Shown here: positions 30,205 to 38,815 of the stretch, piece after piece | Layout: each line of letters begins with the position of its first letter | How positions within the stretch are numbered: position 1 is the stretch's first letter | NCBI RefSeq assembly: GCF_019047785.1 | Contig: NZ_CP077290.1 | Span: 3,782,001-3,846,000, forward strand | Source: Enterobacter cancerogenus | GTDB taxonomy: Bacteria; Pseudomonadota; Gammaproteobacteria; Enterobacterales; Enterobacteriaceae | Direction of reading: 5' to 3' | DNA length: 64,000 nt | The notes under the pieces: generated by a model | Databases searched by the model: none | Seen by the model: the letters and a program-made list of their open reading frames with translations, nothing else | Told to the model about the DNA's origin: nothing | Made by a program: the position numbers and the translations under genes

Positions 30205-32349
30205 TTACAGCGCGCAGGACACGCAGCCTTCGATTTCGGTGCCTTCCAGCGCAAGCTGGCGCAGGCGAATGTAGTAGAGCGTCTTGATGCCTTTCTTCCA
30301 GGCATAGATCTGCGCCCGGTTGATATCGCGCGTGGTGGCGGTATCCGGGAAGAAAAGCGTCAGCGACAGACCCTGATCCACATGTTTTGTCGCCTCGGCG
30401 TAGGTATCGATGATCTTCTCCGGGCCGATCTCATACGCGTCCTGATACAGGGCCAGGTTCTCGTTGGTCATAAACGGGGCCGGGTAATAGACGCGGCCGG
30501 TTTTGCCTTCCTTGCGGATCTCAATTTTGGACACAATCGGGTGGATGCTCGACGTGGCGTGGTTGATGTAGGAGATCGACCCCGTGGGCGGCACCGCCTG
30601 CAGGTTTTGGTTATAGATGCCGTATTGCATCACCTCATCGCGCAGTTGCTGCCACATCGTGCGCGTGGGCAGCGTGACCCCGGTGCGGGCAAACAGCTGG
30701 CGCACCATTTCGGTTTTCGGCTGCCAGTCATTTTCCAGATACTGATTAAAATACTCGCCGCTGGCGTAGCGCGACTGCTCAAAGCCCGCGAACCGCTGGC
30801 CGCGCTCGCGCGCCAGCATCATTGAAGTGTGCAGCGCGTGCCAGGTGATGGTGTAGAAATAGAGATTGGTGAAATCCAGCCCTTCGGGGCTGCCGTAGGC
30901 TATTCCTTCGCGCGCCAGATAACCATGCAGGTTCATCTGCCCAAGGCCGATGGCGTGCGACGCGGCGTTGCCTGCTTCAATCGAGGGCACGCTGCGAATA
31001 TGGCTCATGTCCGACACCGCCGTAAGCCCGCGTACGGCGGTCTCCACGGTGCGGCCAAAATTGGGGGAGTCCATGGTGTGCGCAATATTCAGCGACCCGA
31101 GGTTGCAGGAGATATCCTTGCCCACGTCGGCGTAATCAAGGTTTTCGTCATAGGTCGACGCCGCGTTGACCTGCAAAATTTCCGAGCACAGGTTGCTCAT
31201 GTTGATGCGCCCGGCAATCGGATTGGCGCGGTTTACCGTGTCCTCGTACATGATGTACGGATAGCCGGACTCAAACTGGATCTCGGCGAGCGTCTGGAAG
31301 AAATCGCGGGCGTTTATGTACTTTTTGCGGATGCGATCGTCGGCCACGAGTTCATCGTAACGTTCGCTTATCGCCACGTCGCCAAAGGCTTTACCGTAAA
31401 GACGTTCGATATCGTAGGGTGAGAACAGCGCCATATCGGCATTCTCTTTCGCCAGTTGGAAGGTGATATCCGGGATCACCACGCCAAGCGACAGGGTTTT
31501 AATGCGAATTTTTTCATCGGCGTTTTCGCGTTTGGTATCCAGAAAACGCAGGATATCCGGGTGGTGCGCATGCAGATACACCGCCCCGGCTCCCTGACGC
31601 GCCCCCAGCTGGTTAGCGTAGGAGAACGCATCCTCGAGCATTTTCATCACCGGAATAACGCCGGAGGACTGGTTTTCGATGCGCTTAATCGGCGCACCCG
31701 CTTCGCGCAGGTTAGAGAGCAGAAACGCCACGCCGCCGCCGCGTTTGGAGAGCTGCAAAGCCGAGTTCACCGCCCGGCCAATCGACTCCATATTGTCTTC
31801 AATGCGCAGCAGGAAGCAGGAGACCAGTTCGCCGCGCTGCGCTTTCCCGGCGTTGAGAAAGGTTGGGGTGGCTGGCTGGAAACGGCCCGAGAGGATCTCA
31901 TCGGTGAGTTGCACGGCCAGCGCCTCATCCCCCTGCGCCAGGGTGAGTGCCACCATCACCACCCGATCCTCGAAGGTTTCGAGATAGCGTTTACCGTCGA
32001 AGGTTTTCAGGGTGTAGCTGGTGTAATACTTCCACACCCCGAGAAAGGTCTGGAAGCGAAAACCCCTGGCGTGCGCATGCTCGAACAGCTTAACGATGGC
32101 GTCACGCCCGTAGCGGGCGAGCACGCGCTCTTCGTAGTAGCCCTCTTTGACAAGATAATCGAGACGCTGTTGGATGCTCTCAAAAGCCACGGTGTTCGGG
32201 CGAACGTGGGTGGCAAAAAAGGCGTCCACCGCATCATGGTCTTTGCCAAACTGAATGTGCCCCTCACGATCGTAGAGGTTAAGCATCGCGTTTAATGCGT
32301 GATAATCCGGTGTCGCCTGGACTACGGGTTCTGCGGTTGTCGTTGCCAA
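30205..32349 (-). CDS. nrdE: Class Ib ribonucleotide reductase, large subunit NrdE
   Basis: 714 residues. Reduces ribonucleoside diphosphates. The glycyl-rich [10 protein letters not shown], radical cysteine in NLCSEIL, and NLGSLNIAH are conserved, and the C-terminal shuttle pair CVSC is in GCVSCAL. Starts 28 nt inside the end of nrdI. The N-terminal ATP-cone of class Ia enzymes is absent, as normal for NrdE. Confidence 0.98.
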   Translation of the reverse strand: MATTTAEPVVQATPDYHALNAMLNLYDREGHIQFGKDHDAVDAFFATHVRPNTVAFESIQQRLDYLVKEGYYEERVLARYGRDAIVKLFEHAHARGFRFQTFLGVWKYYTSYTLKTFDGKRYLETFEDRVVMVALTLAQGDEALAVQLTDEILSGRFQPATPTFLNAGKAQRGELVSCFLLRIEDNMESIGRAVNSALQLSKRGGGVAFLLSNLREAGAPIKRIENQSSGVIPVMKMLEDAFSYANQLGARQGAGAVYLHAHHPDILRFLDTKRENADEKIRIKTLSLGVVIPDITFQLAKENADMALFSPYDIERLYGKAFGDVAISERYDELVADDRIRKKYINARDFFQTLAEIQFESGYPYIMYEDTVNRANPIAGRINMSNLCSEILQVNAASTYDENLDYADVGKDISCNLGSLNIAHTMDSPNFGRTVETAVRGLTAVSDMSHIRSVPSIEAGNAASHAIGLGQMNLHGYLAREGIAYGSPEGLDFTNLYFYTITWHALHTSMMLARERGQRFAGFEQSRYASGEYFNQYLENDWQPKTEMVRQLFARTGVTLPTRTMWQQLRDEVMQYGIYNQNLQAVPPTGSISYINHATSSIHPIVSKIEIRKEGKTGRVYYPAPFMTNENLALYQDAYEIGPEKIIDTYAEATKHVDQGLSLTLFFPDTATTRDINRAQIYAWKKGIKTLYYIRLRQLALEGTEIEGCVSCAL

Positions 32350-32732
32350 AATTCGTTCACTCCTTTACGCACGTTTTCTACGTCCTGCTGTGTCCCCATC
32401 AGTTCAAAGCGATAGAGATACGGCACGCCGCATTTTTGAGAGATGACATCCCCGGCGCGTCCAAACGCATCGCCGAAATTACGGTTACCCGCCGCGATCA
32501 CGCCGCGGATAAGCTGTCGGTTTTGAGGATCGTTAAGAAAGCGGATCACCTGCCGGGGCACGGCCCCCGCCGTTCCGCCGCCGCCATAGCTGGGCACCAC
32601 CAGGATGTAGGGTTCAGTCACCTGAATCCGCTCCCGCTCGTTGAGCGGAATGCGGATCGCAGGCAACCCGACGCGCGCCATAAAGCGGAGCGTGTTTTCC
32701 GAACTGCTGGAGAAGAAGACCAGCCCACTCAT
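32322..32732 (-). CDS. nrdI: Flavodoxin-like NrdI
   Basis: 136 residues. An FMN protein that supplies oxidant for assembling the NrdF manganese cofactor. The FMN loop is FFSSSSENT near the N-terminus, and PSYGGGG and GNRNFGDAF are typical. It overlaps nrdH by 4 nt and nrdE by 28 nt. Confidence 0.96.
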   Translation of the reverse strand: MSGLVFFSSSSENTLRFMARVGLPAIRIPLNERERIQVTEPYILVVPSYGGGGTAGAVPRQVIRFLNDPQNRQLIRGVIAAGNRNFGDAFGRAGDVISQKCGVPYLYRFELMGTQQDVENVRKGVNEFWQRQPQNP

Positions 32733-32968
32733 GCACGGGCGGCCTGGGCGGCAAGGCGGTTGATCATATCCGGGCGAAAGCCAGACCAGCTGGTTTCCCC
32801 GGCGATAACCACCGGCAACTGCCGGAAACCCTGCGCACGCAGGGAGTCTGCGGCGTCCGGGACCGTGTCGATATTCACCATCTCAAACGCAACGCCGCGG
32901 CTTTCCATGGCGCGTTTGGTGGCGTGGCACTGAACACAATTGTTACGAGTGTAAATAATAATGCTCAT
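32729..32968 (-). CDS. nrdH: Glutaredoxin-like NrdH redoxin
   Basis: 79 residues. Electron donor to NrdEF, reduced by thioredoxin reductase. The CVQC active site is near residues 11-14 and WSGFRPD is the NrdH signature. The start MSIIIYTRN was chosen by comparison with E. coli; an ATG five codons upstream (32983) also exists. First gene of nrdHIEF. Confidence 0.95.
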   Translation of the reverse strand: MSIIIYTRNNCVQCHATKRAMESRGVAFEMVNIDTVPDAADSLRAQGFRQLPVVIAGETSWSGFRPDMINRLAAQAARA

Positions 32969-33042
32969 GATTCTTATTTCCATTTAGAATGAGAAAGCGG
33001 CGCGATGTATCGCGTCAGGTTGTGTGTATCTTGCTAAAGGGA

Positions 33043-33089
33043 ATACTAGATGTAGTTGTGATAAGTTTCAACCATACAAGATATGGGAA
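33043..33089. promoter_or_regulatory. Tandem NrdR-box candidates upstream of nrdH
   Basis: ATACTAGATGTAGTTG (33043-33058) and ATACAAGATATGGGAA (33074-33089) share ATAC-AGAT and are offset by exactly 31 bp, three helical turns. Paired NrdR boxes at this spacing are typical before nrd operons. The match to the recalled consensus (ACACWATATWT) is partial. Confidence 0.5.
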
Positions 33090-33164
33090 ATTTAGATTGA
33101 TATCGCCACGATGATGAGCATAGCGGGGCAGGGTGTGCTGTACGGGTTTTTCAGCGTAGCAGGC

Positions 33165-33198
33165 AAAGAAAAGCCCCGGCGCCTGAGGCAACCGGGGC
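33165..33198 (-). terminator. Terminator of ygaM
   Basis: Stem GCCCCGG/CCGGGGC (33173-33179 with 33192-33198). On the minus strand it is followed by TTTTCTTT. Lies 15 bp beyond the ygaM stop. Confidence 0.85.
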
Positions 33199-33213
33199 AG
33201 CGTTCACCGCGGA

Positions 33214-33540
33214 TTACTTACGCAGGCTGAGCAGTGCGCCGACAAAAATACCGACGGCGGCGACGGTTCCCAGCGCGCACATCGGTTTCTCACGCACGAA
33301 GGTGCTGGCGCAGCTCATCGCGTCGCAGGCGGCCTGGGAAGTGCGTGAACGGCCGTTCATCCGGGCACGGGTTTCACGCAGCAGAGACTGAGCCTTACGT
33401 TTCGCGGCATCTGCTTCGTCCTTCGCATCAGAACCCCAGGATTTCAGCACTTCCTCCAGCGTGTCCGCTAATTGGCTGACATCGTTACGAATATCCTGAG
33501 CGTCGTCGTTAATTTCGTTTCGGTTCGGTCTGTTAAACAT
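33214..33540 (-). CDS. ygaM: ElaB/YqjD/YgaM-family membrane protein YgaM (DUF883)
   Basis: 108 residues. A helical, charged N-terminal part (coiled coil about 10-65) and one C-terminal membrane segment (ALGTVAAVGIFVGALLSL) ending in RK. Relatives YqjD and ElaB anchor ribosomes at the inner membrane in stationary phase; the same for YgaM is inference. Good ribosome-binding site AGGAGGATCGT. Confidence 0.92.
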   Translation of the reverse strand: MFNRPNRNEINDDAQDIRNDVSQLADTLEEVLKSWGSDAKDEADAAKRKAQSLLRETRARMNGRSRTSQAACDAMSCASTFVREKPMCALGTVAAVGIFVGALLSLRK

Positions 33541-33700
33541 ACGATCCTCCTTAATTTTGCATTCCCGTTTAGTTTAGCTCATGAATTTAATATCTGAAGT
33601 CAGTCACGGCGTATTGCGCAGTTTATGGAATATTCTGAGGGCGCTGCTATTGCTCAATACGGTAAGGTTGCCGTGCAGGAAAAGATAACGAGGAATATAT

Positions 33701-34045
33701 ATGTATTTACGACCTGATGAGGTGGCGCGCGTTCTTGAAAAGGCGGGATTTACCATGGATGCGGTGACGACTAAAGCCTATGGATATCGCCGCGGTGAGA
33801 ATTATGTTTACGTCAACCGTGAAGCGAGAATGGGGCGTACGGCTCTCATTATTCACCCGACACTGAAAGACAGAAGTCAGACATTTGCTGAGCCTGCCTC
33901 GGATATTAAAACCTGCGATCAGTATCAGCAATTTCCGCTCTATTTAGGCGGAGAAAGGCATGAGCATTATGGTATACCGCATGGTTTCAGTTCACGCATG
34001 GCGCTGGAACGGTTCCTGCAGGGACTGTTTGGCGACGCGCAGTAA
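33701..34045 (+). CDS. ygaC: YgaC, DUF2002 protein
   Basis: 114 residues, starting [17 protein letters not shown], matching the E. coli length. Function unknown; E. coli ygaC is Fur-repressed, but I see no clear Fur box here. Soluble, no signal peptide. Converges on alaE with a shared hairpin between them. Confidence 0.92.
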   Translation: MYLRPDEVARVLEKAGFTMDAVTTKAYGYRRGENYVYVNREARMGRTALIIHPTLKDRSQTFAEPASDIKTCDQYQQFPLYLGGERHEHYGIPHGFSSRMALERFLQGLFGDAQ

Positions 34046-34049
34046 ACGT

Positions 34050-34071
34050 GCGACTGGCCTGCGCCAGTCGC
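34050..34071. terminator. Bidirectional hairpin between ygaC and alaE
   Basis: Perfect 9-bp arms GCGACTGGC (34050-34058) and GCCAGTCGC (34063-34071), loop CTGC, in the 38-bp gap between the two converging stops. No long T-run. Confidence 0.65.
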
Positions 34072-34083
34072 TTACCTTCCTGC

Positions 34084-34527
34084 TCAGGCCTGGCTGTAGC
34101 GGCTGACCTTAAACAGGCGACGGCAGTAGTCGAGAAAATAACCGTACACCGCACCCATCAGCATCGACACCACGATATTCGAGCTGACCGCCGCGGCGAT
34201 TTGCTGCCAGCTTGCTCCTACCGTCAATAAAATCACCACATATACCGGCGACTGGAAGGTCACATACGCCAGCACATCCGCCAGATTTTTTGCCCATCCA
34301 CCCGGGCTAACGCGGCGGGCAAAGCGCATCACGGCGTCACGGTAAAACCCGTAAGGCCAGGCAATCAGGATATTGACCGGGATAGCCACCAGGCGCGAGG
34401 AGAGCGACTGCTCAAACGTCATGCCAGAGAGAACGATTTCAATCACCATGTTCACAACGGAACAGTAGACAACCATCGCGAACGTATCCGCTACCGCGTG
34501 GCGCAGGCGAGATTGCGGTGAGAACAT
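34084..34527 (-). CDS. alaE: L-alanine exporter AlaE
   Basis: 147 residues, four membrane segments, exports L-alanine (and D-alanine) to prevent toxic build-up. The family motifs [14 protein letters not shown] and ANLADVL-like [17 protein letters not shown] are conserved. The start [11 protein letters not shown] follows AAGGAGTTCAGAC; the longer frame to 34674 is non-homologous leader. Confidence 0.94.
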   Translation of the reverse strand: MFSPQSRLRHAVADTFAMVVYCSVVNMVIEIVLSGMTFEQSLSSRLVAIPVNILIAWPYGFYRDAVMRFARRVSPGGWAKNLADVLAYVTFQSPVYVVILLTVGASWQQIAAAVSSNIVVSMLMGAVYGYFLDYCRRLFKVSRYSQA

Positions 34528-34985
34528 GTCTGAACTCCTTGAAATGGACAAAATGACGGCATTGAGCGGGTTAAGCCAGTGTATTAGGTTGGTTTGTTTA
34601 TCGAGCATAGAATAAGTCTCTGGCCATAAACTAACAACTAGTGATAAATTTTTATTTGCAGGCGTTTTGTCCACAAAATTCTCTAAAATTGGTTATTTCT
34701 TACGCGCTGCGTTATTTTCTCTCTCTTACCCGCATTTATTACTACAAATCAACGTGTTGAGCTAACAGTGTGCCGAAACCTGCCTTTCATCCGGGGAAGC
34801 ATTGATTGATGGGATGATTAATACGCCGGAACGCTATCCATGTGCTGAGGGGATATATGAATAATATGTTTTCAAAATATTTACAATAATGTCAAAAAGG
34901 GTCCATGGGTGGATATTGCGATAAAAATGAATTATTCTTGCAGCTTAATTTTCAATTTACCCCTCTGAAAAGGTTTTTAATTTAT
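34528..34985. other. 458-bp AT-rich gene-free region between alaE and stpA
   Basis: No ORF or RNA gene that I recognise. It carries both promoters (divergent alaE and stpA) and long A/T runs such as AAATTTTTATTT, suiting H-NS/StpA binding and autoregulation of stpA. Identity of any operator is inference. Confidence 0.5.
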
Positions 34986-35390
34986 ATGTCTTTGACGTTA
35001 CAGAATCTTAATAATATCCGTACGCTTCGTGCGCTGGCGCGTGAATTATCCCTGGAAGTTCTGGAAGACGTGCTGGAAAAAGTCAGGATCGTGACTGAGG
35101 AAAAACGCACCGAGCAGGCGGAATTGGAACGGCAGCGCGCTGAACAGCAGGAGAAAATTAATGCGCTGCTGGAGCTGATGAAAGCCGACGGTATTTCCCC
35201 GAGCGATTTGCTCGGCAATGACCTGATCAATGCGGGCCAGCCGGCGAAAAAACGTAAAACGCGCGAACCAAAATATCGCTTTACCGACGCCAACGGTGAG
35301 GTGAAAACGTGGACCGGCCAGGGCCGCACGCCGAAGCCTATTGCGACTGCACTGGCAAACGGTAAGAGCCTGGATGATTTCCTGATCTAA
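34986..35390 (+). CDS. stpA: H-NS-like nucleoid protein and RNA chaperone StpA
   Basis: 134 residues. The N-terminal coiled-coil oligomerisation domain (about 1-65) and charged linker (AKKRKTREPK) precede the C-terminal DNA-binding domain with the AT-hook-like loop TWTGQGRTPKPI. Silences AT-rich DNA with H-NS and anneals RNA. It is distinguished from hns by place (next to alaE/ygaC) and by sequence. The start MSLTLQNLNN fits the family. Confidence 0.9.
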   Translation: MSLTLQNLNNIRTLRALARELSLEVLEDVLEKVRIVTEEKRTEQAELERQRAEQQEKINALLELMKADGISPSDLLGNDLINAGQPAKKRKTREPKYRFTDANGEVKTWTGQGRTPKPIATALANGKSLDDFLI

Positions 35391-35399
35391 TCCGTGAAT

Positions 35400-35419
35400 C
35401 GGGCGGCAGAGTCCGCCCG
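35400..35419. terminator. Hairpin after stpA
   Basis: CGGGCGG / CCGCCCG around CAGAGT, 9 bp after the stpA stop and 9 bp before the convergent small gene stop. It could serve both genes. Confidence 0.6.
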
Positions 35420-35428
35420 GTTATTGAC

Positions 35429-35608
35429 TTAGCAGACGCCGAAGTCACCTTCTTCGGTATACAGCACAACGTCCGCCGCTTTCAGTGTATATTTCTCGCC
35501 CTGCTCATCGCTGGCCTGTACGGCCACAATGCTTTCACCCTTCACGTCGAGCACTTTTAATTTAGGACCGCCCTGACGCGGTTGGACATAATCGCCGACA
35601 GAAAACAT
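35429..35608 (-). CDS. 59-residue YodC-like (DUF2158) protein
   Basis: Begins MFSVGDYVQPRQGGPKLKVL, which fits the DUF2158 pattern (a VGD, then GGP, in a small beta-barrel). It ends EEGDFGVC with a C-terminal cysteine. Strong ribosome-binding site GAGGAGGTGCT. Not present at this spot in E. coli as I recall. It is 79 bp downstream of ygaP on the same strand, so it may be the third gene of ygaV-ygaP. Role unknown. Confidence 0.75.
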   Translation of the reverse strand: MFSVGDYVQPRQGGPKLKVLDVKGESIVAVQASDEQGEKYTLKAADVVLYTEEGDFGVC

Positions 35609-35687
35609 AGCACCTCCTCATCGTTGTAATGATCTTCACCATAGCCCACGTCCCGGACGGGGTACAGTCTAATCTGTCTGTTACTGC

Positions 35688-36209
35688 TTATGAGGTACGG
35701 CGGTTCCACGGCATCACTTTCAGCAATCGCGCCATGCCGCAAAAACCGGTTACGCCAGCGAACAGCAGTCCGGCCCCCACAAATCCGCTCAGCAGGAAAA
35801 AGAGGCTGGAGACGCCGTAACCCAGCAACACGCCGCAAAGGATCAGCAGCCCGGCGGCGATCTGCACCTGACGCATCAGCGGAAGCGGCTGGGTTTTGTC
35901 TTCAATGGTCGGCAGCCCGGCCTGTTTCCAGCCCTGAATTCCCCCCTCAACCACGAATGCCTGCGCAGGCGACGCCGCCAGGGCAAGACGTGCGGCATTG
36001 TTTGAGGTTCGCATCCCGGACTGACAGTGAAAAATGACCGTTTCACCGGGAGCCGGGTGTAGCTCGCCGGGTAAGGAATCCAGCGGTATGGCGCGCGCGG
36101 CCGGAATATGCTCGCGGGCATACTCGTCGGCATCGCGAATATCGACAAGTTTTGCGCCCTTATCAATCAGGGCGCGTGCCTGCTGCGGTGAAATAACAGG
36201 AAGTGACAT
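35688..36209 (-). CDS. ygaP: Membrane-anchored rhodanese YgaP
   Basis: 173 residues. A rhodanese domain with active-site loop HCQSGMRT (C62) is followed by two membrane segments (about 115-155) and a second conserved cysteine in GFCGMARL. It carries sulfane sulfur and reacts with S-nitrosothiols in E. coli. Co-operonic with ygaV, 9 bp after it. Confidence 0.95.
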   Translation of the reverse strand: MSLPVISPQQARALIDKGAKLVDIRDADEYAREHIPAARAIPLDSLPGELHPAPGETVIFHCQSGMRTSNNAARLALAASPAQAFVVEGGIQGWKQAGLPTIEDKTQPLPLMRQVQIAAGLLILCGVLLGYGVSSLFFLLSGFVGAGLLFAGVTGFCGMARLLKVMPWNRRTS

Positions 36210-36218
36210 GGCAGCTCC

Positions 36219-36518
36219 TCACGGACAGTAAAGGGATTTAAGGGTGCTGATAAGCTTATGCACCGCATCGTTTTTGATGGAGTAAAGAATGCGTTGCGCT
36301 TCCCGGGTGCTGTCGATAAGCCCCTCTTCACGCATACGCGCCAGATGCTGAGAGGTGGCCGAGGGGCTTAGCCCGGTGGCGCGCGCCAGATCGCCCGCGC
36401 GGGTTCCGGGGGCGTCGCACAGCGTACACAGGATCAGCAGCCGGTGCGGATTGCTCATGGCTTTTAACAGCGTGGCGGCCTGCTCAGCGCTGGCCTGAAG
36501 TTGTTCGAGTTCAGTCAT
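36219..36518 (-). CDS. ygaV: ArsR-family sulfur-responsive repressor YgaV
   Basis: 99 residues, winged-helix ArsR/SmtB family; recognition helix SPSATSQHLARMREEG. Cysteines C31, C34 and C98 are candidates for sensing sulfide or polysulfide; C34 is an extra cysteine compared with the E. coli sequence as I recall it. Represses its own operon with ygaP. Its start is 6 bp from the large palindrome. Confidence 0.93.
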   Translation of the reverse strand: MTELEQLQASAEQAATLLKAMSNPHRLLILCTLCDAPGTRAGDLARATGLSPSATSQHLARMREEGLIDSTREAQRILYSIKNDAVHKLISTLKSLYCP

Positions 36519-36524
36519 GGTTAT

Positions 36525-36554
36525 TTAGCATTACCTTAATTAAGATAATGCTAA
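36525..36554. promoter_or_regulatory. 30-bp palindromic operator of ygaVP
   Basis: TTAGCATTACCTTAA / TTAAGATAATGCTAA is a 30-bp inverted repeat with a single mismatched pair. It starts 7 bp upstream of the ygaV start codon, where YgaV would block initiation. Typical in size and AT content for ArsR-family operators. Confidence 0.8.
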
Positions 36555-36697
36555 ACTAATGGGGTGGATTAAACCAGTGTCAAAAGCGTAAAAGAGGGTA
36601 AAAGGGTGCAAAAGTGATGGCGAGGGCAGGTAAACTGGCTACGCTTAGAGGGCATACTCTTTTTTAGATTCAACTGTTTAGCTTGCATGGAGATTTT

Positions 36698-36856
36698 ATG
36701 GGTTTTTGGCGCATCGTCTTTACAATCATTCTTCCGCCACTGGGTGTTTTACTGGGTAAAGGCTTCGGATGGGCATTTATCCTGAATATCGTCCTGACGC
36801 TGCTGGGCTATATTCCAGGCCTGATCCACGCGTTCTGGGTGCAGACCAAAAGCTAA
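36698..36856 (+). CDS. yqaE: Pmp3-family membrane protein YqaE
   Basis: 52 residues, starting MGFWRIVFTIILPPLGVLLG, with two membrane segments and the Pmp3 motif PPLGVLLGKG. Relatives affect membrane potential under stress. The ribosome-binding site is GGAG, 6 bp upstream. Its stop overlaps that of convergent yahB by 3 nt. Confidence 0.92.
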   Translation: MGFWRIVFTIILPPLGVLLGKGFGWAFILNIVLTLLGYIPGLIHAFWVQTKS

Positions 36857-37782
36857 GTGCGCCAGAGTAAATCGCGATAAATTCCGGTCAGTACCCCCTC
36901 AGGGCCAAACTGTTGTTTAACCCAGCGGGTCACCTGACCGGTAGCCGCATGCTGTGTGGCAAGCAGCATGCGCGAATCCTGACGCGGGTTATTAATGCGC
37001 CGCGTCACCAGCAGCCCCTCTTCCACGGCCTCCCGCGCCATATACTCCGGTAAAAATCCAATCCCTTCCCCCAGGATCTGACACTGGCATTTGGTGTTGA
37101 AGTCCGGCACCAGAATCGCCTCCTGACCGTGCAGCAGCCAGCCCACCTTTTTGTTGATGGTGTGGGCCGTGTCTTCGACCATGATATTGGGGTACAGGCG
37201 CAGTTGGCTTTCGGCAATCGGCTCCGGGGTAAATGCCAGCGGGTGTTCGGGCGAGATCGCAAAGACCCAGCGAATCGCGCCGATCTCGGTGTAATCAATG
37301 CCGCCGCCGTCGAGCAGGGTGTCCGGCGCGCCGATGGCGATATTAGCCTGATTATTGATGATGGAATCCCACACCCCGTTGTAGACCTCGGTTGTCACCG
37401 TGATCTGGCAGGTCGGAAACTGTTTTTTCAGCACCTGCAGCAGCCGGGCGGTGTGGCGGGGCGTATACAAAAGCTGATTAATGCAGATCCTGACCCGCGT
37501 TTCGATGCCCTGCGAGATGGTGTCGATCCCGCGCTTGATGGCGTGAAAGTCGTTCAGCAGGTCGGTCGCCTTGCGATAAAAGTAAAACCCTGACTCGGTC
37601 AGCTCAATGTTGCGGGTGTTACGCACGAACAGCACCACGTCCAGCCCGGTCTCCATGCGCTTGATGGTGTAGCTGATGGCTGAGGTTGTCACGCCCAGCT
37701 CTTCCGCCGCCTTGCTGAAGCTGCTGTAACGCGCCGCCATGGTGAAGGCCAGCAGGTTTTCTTCGGTAAAGATGGAATTCAT
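36853..37782 (-). CDS. yahB: LysR-family regulator YahB
   Basis: 309 residues. The N-terminal helix-turn-helix (SFSKAAEELGVTTSAISYTIKRME) is followed by an AllS-like effector domain (YNGVWDSII, NIMVEDTAH, ILVPDFNTK). Matches E. coli YahB closely and shares effector-domain motifs with AllS, the allantoin-pathway regulator. Divergent from yahD, so it likely controls the yahDFG-permease-IJ genes. The start MNSIFTEEN was chosen; the extension to 37971 is not conserved. Confidence 0.92.
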   Translation of the reverse strand: MNSIFTEENLLAFTMAARYSSFSKAAEELGVTTSAISYTIKRMETGLDVVLFVRNTRNIELTESGFYFYRKATDLLNDFHAIKRGIDTISQGIETRVRICINQLLYTPRHTARLLQVLKKQFPTCQITVTTEVYNGVWDSIINNQANIAIGAPDTLLDGGGIDYTEIGAIRWVFAISPEHPLAFTPEPIAESQLRLYPNIMVEDTAHTINKKVGWLLHGQEAILVPDFNTKCQCQILGEGIGFLPEYMAREAVEEGLLVTRRINNPRQDSRMLLATQHAATGQVTRWVKQQFGPEGVLTGIYRDLLWRT

Positions 37783-38103
37783 ATCACTGCTCCCGTCCAC
37801 CATCAGTTTTGAACATATTTTAACAACGCAGTTACACCGCATTTGAAGCGGATCACAATTTTGATGCGTAGCTACGTGCCGCGTGGCGCAAGGCTTTTTT
37901 AGCCATAAGCATAATGTCGCGCCGGGCGTAAAAACGCGGCGAAACATAAGAAAAAGAGTGCACACCCGCACATTTTGGCTGAACTGTTGAATTTAACTCA
38001 ATAATGAATTGCCTGTCGATGAATGATTTTTAAGCGGATTCTTTTCCTGAAAGGCTGTTGCTATTCTCGGGACATCAGCAATGAAAAACCAGGGAGTGTG
38101 AAT
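37783..38103. other. 321-bp divergent regulatory region yahB/yahD
   Basis: No gene visible; the E. coli yahC membrane protein gene that sits here is absent. The region should carry the YahB-controlled promoters. A LysR-type T-N11-A site cannot be singled out with confidence. Confidence 0.5.
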
Positions 38104-38709
38104 ATGTCTGCAACTGAACTCGTGACTGAATTTCTGCTGGCGGCCGAGCAGGGAAACGTGGATGCGCTTAAAGCCTGCCTCGATAAAGGCGTGGATATCA
38201 ACGCCACGAATCGCCAGAAAAGAACCGCCATTATTATTGCCAGCCTGAAAAAGCATTATCCGTGTGTGGAATATTTAATTGCCGCCGGCGCGGATATTGA
38301 TAAACAGGATCAGACCTGCTTTAACCCTTTCCTGATTAGCTGCCTGACCAACGATCTTACTTTGCTGCGCATTGTGCTTCCTGCGAATCCCGATCTCGAT
38401 CGCCTTACGCGCTTTGGCGGCGTGGGGATCACCCCCGCCAGTGAAAAAGGCCACGTCGACATTGTTCGCGAGCTGCTGGAAAAAACCGATATCAACGTCA
38501 ACCACACCAACTTTGTCGGCTGGACGCCGCTGCTGGAAGCCATTGTCCTCAATGACGGCGGCGCGAAGCAGCAGGAGATCGTCAGGCTGCTGTTGGAAAA
38601 CGGCGCGAACCCGCACATGACCGATAAATACGGAAAATCTCCCCTCGAACTGGCCCGGGAAAAAGGCTTCGATGAAATCGCCGACCTGCTGCTTGCCGCA
38701 GGCGCGTAA
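38104..38709 (+). CDS. yahD: Ankyrin-repeat protein YahD
   Basis: 201 residues composed of about five to six ankyrin repeats (for example NVDALKACLDKGVDINATNR and VEYLIAAGADIDKQDQ). It is cytoplasmic, with no signal peptide. Likely a protein-binding scaffold; the partner is unknown. Matches E. coli YahD in length. It heads the operon, 106 bp before yahF. Confidence 0.93.
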   Translation: MSATELVTEFLLAAEQGNVDALKACLDKGVDINATNRQKRTAIIIASLKKHYPCVEYLIAAGADIDKQDQTCFNPFLISCLTNDLTLLRIVLPANPDLDRLTRFGGVGITPASEKGHVDIVRELLEKTDINVNHTNFVGWTPLLEAIVLNDGGAKQQEIVRLLLENGANPHMTDKYGKSPLELAREKGFDEIADLLLAAGA

Positions 38710-38815
38710 TTAATCCGGCCAGCCCTTTCCGGCTGGCAGCGACATAAAAAAGCATTCTACCGTCGTGCGTTTTGCACGATGGCGGCCCCCTTTTATCCGC
38801 ATTCAGGAGAAACCC

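Noticed and set aside
31456..32295. 279-codon ORF opposite nrdE
   Set aside because: Shadow of nrdE in high-GC codon bias; no start signal.
32969..33010. Fur box before nrdH
   Set aside because: TTCTTATTTCC and AGAATGAGAA give only a half-site likeness; not enough to call.
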